Source of the DNA: Synergistota bacterium
Lineage (GTDB): Bacteria > Synergistota > Synergistia > Synergistales > Synergistaceae
Direction: 5' to 3'
DNA: 64,000 nt
Assembly (NCBI GenBank): GCA_023450745.1
Contig: JAEXGR010000032.1
Location: 1-64,000 of the forward strand
Part shown: positions 1-8,394 of the stretch, piece after piece
How the letters are laid out: every line of letters starts with the position of its first letter
Position numbering within the stretch: position 1 is the first letter of the stretch
The notes under the pieces: generated by a model
Databases searched by the model: none
Told to the model about the DNA's origin: nothing
The model's input: only the letters and a program-made list of their open reading frames with translations
Program-made: the position numbers and the translations under genes

Positions 1-140
1 ATCGAAGATAAATCGGCGTTTAGACGTGCCGATGACGACGCGAAATAAAGCCGGAAAACCGCAGGCGCACTTTGGTGCGTCGAGGATTTTCCGGCTTTGT
101 TGAGCTAAGTCAGCGGCGCGTCTAAACGCCGATTTACGGT
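1..140. repeat. Palindromic intergenic repeat, type A (left window edge)
   Basis: A perfect 18-bp inverted repeat (9-26 against 119-136, beginning TAAATCGGCGTTTAGACG) encloses a second perfect 12-bp stem (47-58 against 87-98, AAAGCCGGAAAA) and a small inner hairpin near 65-80. The outer arms match those of the blocks at 13016, 55865 and 56098. The right arm runs into the stop codon of the EamA gene (134-136). Bases 1-8 look like the end of a type-C module lying outside the window. Seen directly; function unknown, and it could act as a terminator for the EamA gene. Confidence 0.85.
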
Positions 141-1048
141 TCCCAAATCATCAGAATGACGGATGCGATGACGAGCGGCAGCGCCAGCAGCATGTTCATG
201 TGGAGGGCCTCGCCGCCGAGCAGCCAGCCCAGCAGCACCGCGACCACCGGATTGACGAAGGCGTGCGTGGCGACGCGGTTCGCCGGTTCGACGCGCATCA
301 GCCAGAGGAATGAGGAGTAGGCGACGAGCGAGCCGAAGATCACCAGATAGCCGAGCGCGAGCGCGGAGCGCGCTGAGAAGGCGTGAAACTGAGGGTAGTT
401 TCCCGTGGCGAGCGAGAGCGCGTACTGCGAGAGCATCATCACCGCGCCGCCGCAGAACATCTGCATTCCCGACGAGGTGAGCGCGTCGGAGTGGATGCGC
501 GGGTCTGCCGAGACGAAGGCTCCGATGACCCAGGTGAGGCTGGACAGCAACAGCAGCACCATCCAAAGAGTATATCTTGATTCAAAGGACAGCTCCACAT
601 TGGGGTCCCCCACGACGAGCACGCAGACCCCCGCGAAGCCCAGCGCGATGCCGGCGTAGTGGCGCAGCAACGGCTTTTTGCCCTTGAAGAGCAGCCAGCC
701 GACGAGACAGAACCATAACGGCTCGATCGCGACCAAGAGCGCCGCCACCGAGGAGGGGACGACGAGCTCGGCGGTGGTGATGAGGCCGTAGGTCAGCGCG
801 AAGGGCAGCAGCGCGGCGCGGAAGGCGAGCCGCCAGCCGCGCGCCGTCGGCAGCTCGCGCCGCTGAAAGAGGCGCACGCAGAGCAGGATTGCGCCCGCGG
901 CGAGAAAACGGATGCCGCCGGAAAGAAGCGGCGGAATCGTCTCCACAGAAAAACGTATTGCAAGATATGTCGACCCCCAGATGATGTAAACCATCAGGTA
1001 GGCGAAGATTATCAGCCACTTTGGTTGCTTTGGGGACAACGTTTCCAT
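134..1048 (-). CDS. EamA-family (DMT) drug/metabolite exporter
   Basis: 304-residue inner-membrane protein made of about ten hydrophobic helices, arranged as two EamA repeats (about residues 14-150 and 160-302). The N-terminal WGSTYLAIRF motif and the length are typical of the YedA-like branch of the drug/metabolite transporter superfamily. Members export amino acids or other small metabolites; the substrate cannot be read from sequence. The start lies 3 bases after the stop of the upstream ybaK gene, so the two are probably co-transcribed. Its stop codon is formed inside the right arm of the palindromic repeat at 9-136. Confidence 0.9.
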   Translation of the reverse strand: METLSPKQPKWLIIFAYLMVYIIWGSTYLAIRFSVETIPPLLSGGIRFLAAGAILLCVRLFQRRELPTARGWRLAFRAALLPFALTYGLITTAELVVPSSVAALLVAIEPLWFCLVGWLLFKGKKPLLRHYAGIALGFAGVCVLVVGDPNVELSFESRYTLWMVLLLLSSLTWVIGAFVSADPRIHSDALTSSGMQMFCGGAVMMLSQYALSLATGNYPQFHAFSARSALALGYLVIFGSLVAYSSFLWLMRVEPANRVATHAFVNPVVAVLLGWLLGGEALHMNMLLALPLVIASVILMIWEP

Positions 1049-1051
1049 GGG

Positions 1052-1531
1052 CTACCTGACAATCGGCGCGCTTTTGGCCTCTGTGGCGCGTACGAGGTCC
1101 GCGGGCGCGAGCTTGAAGAGCAGCCCGCGGTGCCCGGCGTTGACGGTGATGAAATCGAAGGAGAGCGCCGATTCGTCGATGACGACGGGATATTTTTTCT
1201 TCGCACCGAGCGGGGAGCAGCCGCCGCGCACGTAGCCGGTCAGCCCCTGTACCTCTTTTAGGTGTACGAGTTCGGCGCTTTTGTTGCCCGAAGCCGCGGC
1301 AAGCGCCTTGAAGTCCAGGTCGCGCCCCGCGGGAACGCAGGCCAGGAGCACGCCGGTCTTGTCGCCGCGGCAGCAAAGCGTCTTGAAGGTGCGCTCTTCG
1401 GCGATCCCCGTTTTGGCCGCCGCGTCTTCCGCGGAGAGCTCCTTTTCATCTATCTCGTATTCCAGAAGCTCAAAAGATATTTTGAGCCCCTCAAGTATCC
1501 TTACCGCGTTTGTCTTTTTAACAGCCGCCAT
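1052..1531 (-). CDS. ybaK: Cys-tRNA(Pro) deacylase, YbaK type
   Basis: 159-residue YbaK/EbsC-fold trans-editing enzyme. The family hydrolyses Cys-tRNA(Pro) made in error by prolyl-tRNA synthetase. Visible signatures are the FKTL segment that carries the catalytic lysine (near residue 50) and the GGCSPLGAKKK stretch near residue 105, which is typical of true YbaK rather than ProX. The start at 1531 is chosen because GGAGGT lies 9 bases upstream; a longer reading frame upstream lacks support. It precedes the EamA exporter on the same strand and is divergent from the RNase H gene. It is one of three YbaK-fold proteins in this window. Confidence 0.9.
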   Translation of the reverse strand: MAAVKKTNAVRILEGLKISFELLEYEIDEKELSAEDAAAKTGIAEERTFKTLCCRGDKTGVLLACVPAGRDLDFKALAAASGNKSAELVHLKEVQGLTGYVRGGCSPLGAKKKYPVVIDESALSFDFITVNAGHRGLLFKLAPADLVRATEAKSAPIVR

Positions 1532-1537
1532 AATTGA

Positions 1538-1566
1538 TTTACCTCCGTTGTCCTGTGGCATATAAT
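1538..1566 (+). promoter_or_regulatory. Sigma70-like promoter for RNase H gene
   Basis: TTTACC (1538-1543), a 17-base spacer and a consensus TATAAT (1561-1566). Transcription would begin near 1573, which rules out the ATG at 1565 and supports translation from 1616. Confidence 0.6.
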
Positions 1567-1615
1567 GGGAAAGTATAACGCAAAAATCGACGATGCAGGG
1601 AGTTGTAAGAAAAAA

Positions 1616-2008
1616 ATGATAGGATACTTCGACGGCGCTTCGCGCGGCAATCCGGGAGAGGCGGGGGCGGGAGCGCTCTTGATGGACGAGGGCGGCAACA
1701 CCGTCTGGGAGACGGCGCGCTACCTGGGCAAAAAGACCAACAACGAGGCCGAATACAACGCCGCCATTCTGCTGCTTAAGGCCGCCAGAGAACGCGGCGC
1801 GAAGGAGCTGAAGGTCTTCGGCGACAGCAAGCTCGTCGTCTGCCAGCTTGCAAAGCAGTGGAAGATCAATCTGCCGCACCTGCGCGCGCTCGCGCAGGAG
1901 GCCTGGGCCGTATCCGACGGTATCAAGGTCAGCTACGAATGGGTGCCGCGCGCAAAAAACAAGCGCGCCGACGAGCTGAGCAACGAAGCGATCGACAACG
2001 CGAAATGA
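1616..2008 (+). CDS. Ribonuclease HI-like protein
   Basis: 130-residue RNase H fold protein, expected to cut the RNA strand of RNA-DNA hybrids. The acidic catalytic set is visible: Asp in YFDGASRGNPG near the N-terminus, Glu in NNEAEY, Asp in FGDSKLV and Asp in NKRADELS near the C-terminus. It belongs to the short plant/archaeal-like RNase HI group that lacks the basic protrusion of E. coli RnhA. I place the start at ATG 1616 because a TATAAT box overlaps the earlier ATG at 1565 and AGGGAG lies 13 bases upstream of 1616. A start at 1565 would add 17 residues with no resemblance to the family. Confidence 0.85.
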   Translation: MIGYFDGASRGNPGEAGAGALLMDEGGNTVWETARYLGKKTNNEAEYNAAILLLKAARERGAKELKVFGDSKLVVCQLAKQWKINLPHLRALAQEAWAVSDGIKVSYEWVPRAKNKRADELSNEAIDNAK

Positions 2009-2041
2009 AACGGCGCGGCGCTTCCGCGCGAAGCGCCGCGG

Positions 2042-2473
2042 CTATTTTACGGCTTTGCCGCCCGGCCGGAAGATGATATCCTCAATGTCGCTTATGCGGA
2101 TGTCGTTCAGATAGGTGCGGCAGAGGGAGTCCATCTTTTCGTAGAGGCCGTCCATCACGTCGGCCATTCCGGAGGCGACGAGGCACTCCATGTCCGCGTC
2201 GCCCGGCCGCCAGGCGCTGCCGACGAAGACCGCCCCCACGGCCTCGGCCACCTCGCGCAGAGAAAGGGACGATACGCCCTCCCGCACGGCATAGCCGCCC
2301 GCCGCGCCCTCGCGCGTGAGGATGATTCCCGCCTTTTTCAGCCCGCTCATCACCATCCGGACGCGCGCCGGATTGGTGCAGATATTTTTTGCCAGCTCTT
2401 CGCTCGAAAGGTAGGAGCGCTTATGATTCAAATAGACGATGGCGTGTACCGCTATCGCGAACTCTCCGGTCAT
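2042..2473 (-). CDS. Rrf2-family transcriptional regulator
   Basis: 143-residue Rrf2-type winged-helix DNA-binding protein. The N-terminal part (GEFAIAVHAIVYL, then SSEELAKNICTNPARVRMVMSGLKKAGI) is the characteristic helix-turn-helix, followed by a wing containing GGYAVREG. Iron-sulfur members (IscR, NsrR) have three closely spaced cysteines after residue 90; here I see only two, far apart, so cluster binding is doubtful. The start at 2473 is preferred over 2491 because GAGG sits 8 bases upstream. A 7-bp inverted repeat lies just upstream (2496-2516), consistent with autoregulation. The target genes are unknown. Confidence 0.85.
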   Translation of the reverse strand: MTGEFAIAVHAIVYLNHKRSYLSSEELAKNICTNPARVRMVMSGLKKAGIILTREGAAGGYAVREGVSSLSLREVAEAVGAVFVGSAWRPGDADMECLVASGMADVMDGLYEKMDSLCRTYLNDIRISDIEDIIFRPGGKAVK

Positions 2474-2495
2474 GAAAACCGCCTCGATCATCGTA

Positions 2496-2516
2496 ATTTA
2501 TATTGTAATTATAAAT
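2496..2516. promoter_or_regulatory. Inverted repeat, candidate Rrf2 operator
   Basis: ATTTATA (2496-2502), a 7-base spacer and TATAAAT (2510-2516), a perfect AT-rich dyad immediately upstream of the Rrf2 gene. Position and symmetry fit autoregulation; binding is inferred. Confidence 0.5.
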
Positions 2517-2585
2517 GTTACATATATTACGTCAAGAAAAAGCGCGCAAAAAACGGGGCGAACGCCTCCCTAGCGTAATAAAGAA

Positions 2586-2624
2586 CGGGAGGGGCGGACG
2601 GAATCGTTCCGTCTGCCCCTCCCG
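2586..2624 (-). terminator. Strong hairpin terminator
   Basis: An 18-bp stem with one G-U type mismatch (2586-2603 against 2607-2624) and a 3-base loop, just past the stop of the minus-strand editing deacylase. On the minus strand it is followed by TTCTTTATT. Confidence 0.75.
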
Positions 2625-2637
2625 CCAATACGCGGCG

Positions 2638-3129
2638 CTATATTTTTATAAACTTGAGGCTGTTGCCCTGCCCCTCAATGATTTTTTTTATGCTGTCGAA
2701 CGACATCCAGAGGGTCTCCGTGTTGTCGCAGGGATGGACGCCGAGGCATGGGCGGCCCCGCAGGTCCTCGTCGATGAGCACCTCGACGTTTTTCGCGCAG
2801 TCGTTGAGCACGCCGAGCGGCGTGACGGCGCCCTTAATCAGTCCGAGGTTGGCCATCAGGCGCTCCTCCGAGCCGAAGCTGAGGCGGGTGCTGCCGATCT
2901 GCGCGCGTATCGCCTTGAGGTCGGCGCTTTTGGCCTCGTCGAGCACGACGAGGAAGTGGCGTTTGCCCTTTTCGTCGCGGAGAAAGAGATTTTTGCAGAC
3001 GTCTTCTATCTTCATGCCCTCGACCTCTTTCATCTCATCGATGGTATAAACGGGACCGTGTTCCATGACCTCGTATGTGATCCCCATTTCGGTGAGCTTC
3101 GCGCGCACCTCTTCTTTTGTAAGCGGCAT
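2638..3129 (-). CDS. Prolyl-tRNA editing protein, ProX/PrdX type
   Basis: 163-residue YbaK-fold protein of the ProX (PrdX) class, which deacylates Ala-tRNA(Pro) or related mischarged species in trans. Family features are the N-terminal VMEHGPVYTIDEM segment, the KNLFLRDEKG stretch with the conserved lysine near residue 46, and the GAVTPLGVLND loop near residue 100. It is monocistronic: its own terminator follows at 2586-2624 and the divergent UPF0182 gene begins 130 bases upstream. Substrate identity is by family only. Together with ybaK at 1052 and the paralogue at 24455 it forms an unusually dense set of editing factors. Confidence 0.88.
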   Translation of the reverse strand: MPLTKEEVRAKLTEMGITYEVMEHGPVYTIDEMKEVEGMKIEDVCKNLFLRDEKGKRHFLVVLDEAKSADLKAIRAQIGSTRLSFGSEERLMANLGLIKGAVTPLGVLNDCAKNVEVLIDEDLRGRPCLGVHPCDNTETLWMSFDSIKKIIEGQGNSLKFIKI

Positions 3130-3261
3130 TCTTCGTTCCTCCTATTATTTCGCGCTTTATCGTATTATTATAGGGGATTTTTGTTTTTTTCACTGGACAT
3201 CGCCCGATATTTGGTCAAGAATATAATAAAAGATTATTTTCGCATATAAGGGGTGCTTTTT

Positions 3262-6102
3262 ATGGATATAAACGATCTTTTCCGCATGCTGACAAACCGT
3301 TCGCGGCGCGAGTGGACGCCGGGAAGCGGCGACAACGGCGACGGCTGGGACGACGAGGGGCAGCGGACGGCGCGCGTCGAGCTGCCGCGGGTGAAGAAGC
3401 TCTGGTTCGTCCTGGGCGGGTTCTTTATCCTCTTTGCGGTCGTCCTGCCGTGGTTCGCCACCTTTATGACAGACCTCTACTGGTTTGAGGCGCAGGGCTT
3501 TGAGTCGGTCTTTTGGCGGCGCTTCTGGGCCCGGTGGGAGCTTTTTGCCGCGGCGCTGATCCCCGGCTTCGCCCTTTACGCCCTGAACTGGCAGCTCGCC
3601 TGGAAGCGCGGGGTGCGGTTGATGCCGGAGGCGGGGGCGGACGCGCGCGCGGGACGCCGCGTGCGGCTTTTCATCTTTGGCGCGGCGCTGCTGGTCGCCG
3701 CCGTAAACGCGCTGAACGCGATGGGGATGTGGCACGAGTTCCTCAAGTTCATGAATCCCACGCCCTTCGGCGAGGCCGATCCGCTGTTTGGCATCGATAT
3801 CGGCTTCTATGTATTCAGCCTGCCCTTTGTGAAATTTTTGCAGCTCTGGGCGCAGGGGGTGCTGATGCTTGCGTTGATCGGCTCCGCGGCGCTTTATTTT
3901 ATGACGCGCTCCGTGAACGCAGCCCCCGGCCGTCTCTATGTGGCGCCGGAGGCGCGGCTGCACCTGACGCTGCTTGGCGCGCTGATTCTGATTCTCTGGG
4001 GCGCCGGCTATTGGGTGGACCGTTATGAGCTGCTCTTTTCTCCGACCGGCGTGGTCTTCGGCGCGGGGTATACCGACGCGCATGTGGTGCTGCCGGCGCT
4101 TTCGATTCTCGCTTTCGCGATGTTTGCCGCCGCGGCGCTGCTCTGCGTCAATTTCTTTCGCCCGATGTGGAAGTTTTCCGCGGTCGCCGTCGGGCTGCTC
4201 ATCGTCGTCGGCTGGGGGGCGCGCAGCGTTGTCCCCGGCCTTGTCCAGCAGTACCGCGTGAAGCCGAACGAGTACGAGATGGAGAAGGTGTATCTTGGCT
4301 ATCATCTTGATTATACGCGCCGCGCGTTCGGGCTGAACCGCGTCACCTCGGTGGCCTTCACGCCGGAGGCTGAGGTGACGGCCGCCGAGGTAGCGGCGGA
4401 CAACGAGACGGTGCAGAACATCCGCCTCTGGGATTATTCCCCGCTGCTGCGCACCTACCGCCAGCTGCAGGCGATACGCACCTATTATAATTTTAACGAC
4501 GTCTATATCGACCGCTATATGATCGACGGGCGCAGCCGCCAGGTGATGCTCGGCATCCGCGAGCTTGACCTTTCAAGGCTTCAGAACCCGACGTGGGTCA
4601 ACACCCATCTTGAGTTTACGCACGGCTACGGCGTGGTGATGAATCCCGTGAATGAGATCGCCTCGGGCGGCCTGCCTTATTTCTTCATGAAGGACCTGCC
4701 CGTGCGCTCGACGGCCGGCATCCCCCTTTCCCGTCCGGAGATATATTTCGGCACGGCGCCCTATTCTTACGTCCTCGTCAAGACCGACGTGAAGGAGTTC
4801 GACTACCCGATGGGGGACGCGAACGTCCGTTCCGTCTATCAGGAGGACGGCGGGGTCGCCATCGGCTCTTTATGGCGCCGGATACTCTTCTCGCTGCGCT
4901 TCCGCGATTCGGAGATACTCTTTACGGGCGCGCTCTCCAAGGAGAGCCGCGTGCTCTATAACCGCAACGTGCGCCGCGCCTTCGCGCAGGTCGCGCCCTT
5001 TCTCATCTACGACGCGGAGACCTATCCGGTGCTCATCGACGGGCGCATCAAATGGCTGCAGGACGCCTTCACCTGGTCCGAGCGCTACCCCTACTCGAAG
5101 CCCTTTGAGACGGGAGATAACTCGCTTGCTCTCTTCCGCGGCGTGAACTATGTGCGCAACAGCGTCAAGGGCGTCGCCGACGCCTACACGGGCAAGATGG
5201 AGTTTTACGTCGTCGACGGCCAGGACCCGATCATCCGCACCTGGATGAAGATCTTCCCCGGACTTTTCAAGGAAAAGAGCGGCATCTCCGAAGAGCTCTG
5301 GCGGCATATGCGTTATCCGGAGGATTTCTTCGAGGTGCAGACCGCGGTGTACACCACCTATCACATGACCGACACGAATACCTACTACAACCGCGAAGAC
5401 GTCTGGGAGGTCACCCCTGTGGGGCGCGAGCGCCGTATCCAGCCCAATTATGTGACGATGAAGCTTTGGGGTGAGAAGTCTCCTGAATTTGCGGTCATCG
5501 TCCCCTATATGCCGCTGGGGCGCGACAACCTGATCGGCTGGATGGCGGGACGCTGTGATCCGCAGAAGTACGGCGAGCTGCTCGTCTACCAGTTCCCGAA
5601 GCAGAAGCTGATCTATGGCCCCGGACAGGTCGAGGCGCTTATCGACCAGAACCCGGACATCTCCGCGCAGCTGTCGCTCTGGAGCCAGCGGGGTTCGGAT
5701 GTAATACGCGGCGACCTGCTCGTCGTGCCGATCGGAAAGTCGCTGCTCTATGTGCAGCCGCTCTATCTCAAAGCGGAGAAGGGCGAACTGCCGGAGCTCA
5801 AGCGCGTCATCGTCTCGACCGGCGGACGCGTCGCCTGGGCCGATAACTTCGGCGGCGCGCTGGAAAAGCTGATGGGGCAGAGGATCACGGTCTCGACCGG
5901 CACGAAGACGGAGAATGTGTCTCCCGAAGAAGAAATCGCCGTTTCCGCGGGCGGCGCAAGCGTTAAGGCCCTCGCGGCGGAGGCGCAGACGCTTTATGAC
6001 GCCGCGCAGAACGCTCAGCGAAACGGCGACTGGGCCGGCTACGGCGAAAAGATAAAGCGGCTCGGCGAAGTGTTGGGGCGCATACGGGAGACGGCGGATT
6101 AG
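3262..6102 (+). CDS. UPF0182 family large membrane protein
   Basis: 946-residue protein of family UPF0182, whose function is not known. The N-terminal third (about residues 45-330) contains roughly seven transmembrane helices, including the family-typical LYWFEAQGFESVFW segment. The rest is a large soluble domain, presumably extracytoplasmic, ending in a short Ala/Glu-rich helix. The ATG at 3262 is chosen because TAAGGGG lies about 8 bases upstream; a GTG at 3253 is possible. The stop overlaps the GTG start of the next membrane protein by one base, so the two are translationally coupled. Length and domain order match the family, with no sign of truncation. Confidence 0.9.
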   Translation: MDINDLFRMLTNRSRREWTPGSGDNGDGWDDEGQRTARVELPRVKKLWFVLGGFFILFAVVLPWFATFMTDLYWFEAQGFESVFWRRFWARWELFAAALIPGFALYALNWQLAWKRGVRLMPEAGADARAGRRVRLFIFGAALLVAAVNALNAMGMWHEFLKFMNPTPFGEADPLFGIDIGFYVFSLPFVKFLQLWAQGVLMLALIGSAALYFMTRSVNAAPGRLYVAPEARLHLTLLGALILILWGAGYWVDRYELLFSPTGVVFGAGYTDAHVVLPALSILAFAMFAAAALLCVNFFRPMWKFSAVAVGLLIVVGWGARSVVPGLVQQYRVKPNEYEMEKVYLGYHLDYTRRAFGLNRVTSVAFTPEAEVTAAEVAADNETVQNIRLWDYSPLLRTYRQLQAIRTYYNFNDVYIDRYMIDGRSRQVMLGIRELDLSRLQNPTWVNTHLEFTHGYGVVMNPVNEIASGGLPYFFMKDLPVRSTAGIPLSRPEIYFGTAPYSYVLVKTDVKEFDYPMGDANVRSVYQEDGGVAIGSLWRRILFSLRFRDSEILFTGALSKESRVLYNRNVRRAFAQVAPFLIYDAETYPVLIDGRIKWLQDAFTWSERYPYSKPFETGDNSLALFRGVNYVRNSVKGVADAYTGKMEFYVVDGQDPIIRTWMKIFPGLFKEKSGISEELWRHMRYPEDFFEVQTAVYTTYHMTDTNTYYNREDVWEVTPVGRERRIQPNYVTMKLWGEKSPEFAVIVPYMPLGRDNLIGWMAGRCDPQKYGELLVYQFPKQKLIYGPGQVEALIDQNPDISAQLSLWSQRGSDVIRGDLLVVPIGKSLLYVQPLYLKAEKGELPELKRVIVSTGGRVAWADNFGGALEKLMGQRITVSTGTKTENVSPEEEIAVSAGGASVKALAAEAQTLYDAAQNAQRNGDWAGYGEKIKRLGEVLGRIRETAD

Positions 6103-6539
6103 TGTTTACGATCCTTTTTGGAGCCTTCGCGCTGCTGGCGGCGTTGGTAATGATATTTGGCTTTTACCTGTTTTCGGCCTATGTCATGTACCGGGTGGGG
6201 GATAAATTCCGCGTCGGCTCTTACGTGGGATTTCTGCTTCCCGTCTATAATGTCATGCTTCTCTGCGACTGCGCGGGGGTCACGCGGTGGCTGACGGCCG
6301 GCCTTGTGGTTCCGGCCTTCGCCGCCGCGGCGCTGAACCTTTTCAGCTTGGGGATGTTCAGCGGCAATCTGGGATATCTCGTCTCCGCGGTCTTTCTCTT
6401 CAGCTGGGTATACCTCTGGGGCAGCATCGCGGAACGGCTGGGGAAAAATTTCTGGCTGTGGGGGATACTGAGCTTTCTTTTCGGCGGGCTGCCGGTGCTG
6501 GTCCTGGCCTTTGACGGCTCGCTGCCGCGCCGGCGCTGA
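6102..6539 (+). CDS. Small multispan membrane protein, DUF5684-like
   Basis: 145-residue, strongly hydrophobic protein with about four transmembrane helices. The motif FLLPVYNVMLLCDCAGVTRW resembles the DUF5684 family (FLP-YN---L---AG--), whose members have no established biochemical role. It starts with GTG overlapping the last base of the UPF0182 stop codon, so it is expressed from the same transcript and may act with that protein. The assignment to DUF5684 is from remembered motif shape; the membrane topology is evident from the sequence. Confidence 0.75.
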   Translation: MFTILFGAFALLAALVMIFGFYLFSAYVMYRVGDKFRVGSYVGFLLPVYNVMLLCDCAGVTRWLTAGLVVPAFAAAALNLFSLGMFSGNLGYLVSAVFLFSWVYLWGSIAERLGKNFWLWGILSFLFGGLPVLVLAFDGSLPRRR

Positions 6540-6595
6540 AATCTATCGCCGGGGTCAACGCATGGAAGTTTGTCCTGAATTTACCGCGTTCTCCG

Positions 6596-6630
6596 TTGAC
6601 TTGACGCGCAGAGTATATAAAATGTATATA
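6596..6630 (+). promoter_or_regulatory. Promoter for secreted-protein gene pair
   Basis: Two overlapping -35-like boxes (TTGACT at 6596 and TTGACG at 6601) precede an AT-rich stretch with TATAAA (6616) and TATATA (6625). TTGACG with TATATA gives an 18-base spacer. It lies just upstream of the gene at 6672. Confidence 0.5.
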
Positions 6631-6671
6631 AATTAGAGAGCCAGCGAGCTTGAATCTTAGAGGTGTTTTTT

Positions 6672-7454
6672 GTGAGACTGTGGAAAATTTTGATCTTCGT
6701 CGCGGCCCTTTCCGTCACAGCGCGGGAGGGAGTCTTCGCGGCGCAGAACGGCACGCCGGACCTGGACGCCCTGGTGCGGCAGCAGGCCGCGATTGAGGGC
6801 GGGGAGCGGGCGCTTTCCGAAGACGCCGCGGAGCTGTCGCGGGACATCGCCGCGGAAGAAAAGAAGCTTGCCGAAACGCCGGCGGAGCTGCCCGCCGTCT
6901 ACGGCGTTTCATTGGCACTGATCTCCTCGCCGGAGAAGCGCGCGGCGGTACAGGCGGAGTCGGAGCAGTATTTCGCCTCCGGACGCCGCGACAAGGCGGC
7001 CTCCGTGATCGGGCGGGCGCTGGGGGTCGAGAATAACTTCTCGCTCTTTTATCTCGGCAATTTTTGCCTGACGGCGCTGCCGGCGGCGGGCATGTCCGAG
7101 GCGCAGGCGGAATTTCTTACCGGCTTCATGCGGGGCTATTCAAAGACCGGCGTTCTGATGTTTACGACCGCGGCCGTTAAAGCCTTTTCCGCCTATCCGA
7201 TGCGGCGCGGCGCTCCGTGGCGCGCCGTTCCCGCAGGAGCGGCGTCCGCCGCCGCTGACGAGCGCCTTTATATCGGCCGCGGCGCGGTGTTCGTCCCCTT
7301 CGCCTACGGCTCAAAGTTCAAGCTGGATATCACTGCCAAAGAGGGGGCGGCGGTAAAAATGTGGAAGATCCTGCCGGACGGCGTCAACGTGAAGAGCTGG
7401 CCCGGCGGCAAGTGGGAAAAAGAGATCACCGTTCGCGGCGACGTTAAATACTAG
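6672..7454 (+). CDS. Secreted protein of unknown function
   Basis: 260-residue protein with an N-terminal signal peptide (about residues 1-25, ending GVFAAQ). The mature part begins with a charged helical region (about 30-70, possibly coiled coil) and ends in a beta-rich segment containing VFVPFAYGSKFKLDI. I do not recognise a family. The GTG at 6672 is favoured because AGAGGTG lies about 8 bases upstream; an upstream GTG at 6663 falls inside that ribosome site. The next gene also encodes a small secreted protein and follows after 82 bases, so the two may be co-expressed. Periplasmic location is inferred from the signal peptide. Confidence 0.7.
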   Translation: MRLWKILIFVAALSVTAREGVFAAQNGTPDLDALVRQQAAIEGGERALSEDAAELSRDIAAEEKKLAETPAELPAVYGVSLALISSPEKRAAVQAESEQYFASGRRDKAASVIGRALGVENNFSLFYLGNFCLTALPAAGMSEAQAEFLTGFMRGYSKTGVLMFTTAAVKAFSAYPMRRGAPWRAVPAGAASAAADERLYIGRGAVFVPFAYGSKFKLDITAKEGAAVKMWKILPDGVNVKSWPGGKWEKEITVRGDVKY

Positions 7455-7536
7455 AGAGCCGGCGGCGCGTCGCGGCCCGGCGTTGCCGGAACGGGACGGG
7501 CAAGAGAAACTGACGATTTGAAAGGAGCGAATTCTG

Positions 7537-8277
7537 ATGAAAAAATTGCTTGCGCTGATGGCGGCGGCGGTGTTCGCCGCGGCATTCTGCGGAACGGCCT
7601 TTGCCGGCGACGATTGGGATACGCTTGTCGCGCAGATGGAAAGCAGACAGAAGATAAAGACGGAGGGGCCGGCCTTCCTCGCGCAGATAGCGCTGCTTGC
7701 GCCGTCGGGAAGCGACCGCGAGCTCTGGGAGCTCTCGTGCTCCGCGCCGGCCGTCCAGACACGGGCCGCGGCTTCGGCGGCGCTGGTGAAAAAATGGTTC
7801 CCGGAGGGAGATCCCGCGAACTGGCAGCAGGTGAAGGGATTCTTTCCCCCCTCAAGCTACGTGCCGCGGCAGATAGTCGCGGTCAACGCGCTCTTCAACG
7901 CCGTCACCGCGCTTTCGCAGATGCCGGAGGGCAAGTATGCCGCCGCCTGGCTGATGCGGCAGTTCGCGCAGTCGTCGATGGGCAAGCTGATCTTTATCGA
8001 CAATATGCCAGCGCCTTTCAGAAAGACGCTCGATGAGCTTATCGCGGAGACCGGCATGGGCGGCTATTGGGCGAGCAGCAAGATAGAGGGGCCGTATCCC
8101 TTCGTCCCCGTTTACGGCGGGGTGAGGACGTACGACTATGCCGTGAGCCGCGGCCTGCAATTCCTTGACGGCTTCGGCGGCGTCTCCGTGTCCGGGCCCT
8201 ACGCGTGGGACAGGGCGCGCGGCGCCGTCTACCGCATCGTAGACCCGAGCGCCAATAAGATCTGGGATAACGACTGA
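7537..8277 (+). CDS. Secreted protein of unknown function
   Basis: 246-residue protein with a clear signal peptide (MKKLLALMAAAVFAAAFCG..AFA, cleavage near residue 23). The mature region is mostly alpha-helical to about residue 170, then has a Gly/Tyr-rich tail (YPFVPVYGGVRTYDY). An AAAGGAG ribosome site precedes the ATG. No family is recognised. It probably shares the transcript of the preceding secreted protein and is closed by the hairpin at 8333-8361. A cysteine at residue 19 lies within the hydrophobic core, not in a convincing lipobox, so I do not call it a lipoprotein. Confidence 0.75.
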   Translation: MKKLLALMAAAVFAAAFCGTAFAGDDWDTLVAQMESRQKIKTEGPAFLAQIALLAPSGSDRELWELSCSAPAVQTRAAASAALVKKWFPEGDPANWQQVKGFFPPSSYVPRQIVAVNALFNAVTALSQMPEGKYAAAWLMRQFAQSSMGKLIFIDNMPAPFRKTLDELIAETGMGGYWASSKIEGPYPFVPVYGGVRTYDYAVSRGLQFLDGFGGVSVSGPYAWDRARGAVYRIVDPSANKIWDND

Positions 8278-8332
8278 CTGTTCAAAAGACGCTGAGAGGG
8301 CCGGGAGACCATACCGCCTTACGTCAATTCAG

Positions 8333-8361
8333 GCCGCGCCTGCGCACAAAGCGGGCGCGGC
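8333..8361. terminator. Hairpin between convergent genes
   Basis: GCCGCGCC (8333-8340) pairs with GGCGCGGC (8354-8361), extended by TGC/GC pairs around a short loop. It lies between the convergent secreted-protein and MATE genes and could serve both strands; no long T-tract is present. Confidence 0.45.
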
Positions 8362-8394
8362 TCTCCTGTGTGCCGCGGGCGGTGAGGCGCGTGT

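Noticed and set aside
1565..1615. Start of the RNase H gene at ATG 1565
   Set aside because: The ATG lies within a consensus TATAAT promoter box, and the added residues are outside the family alignment.
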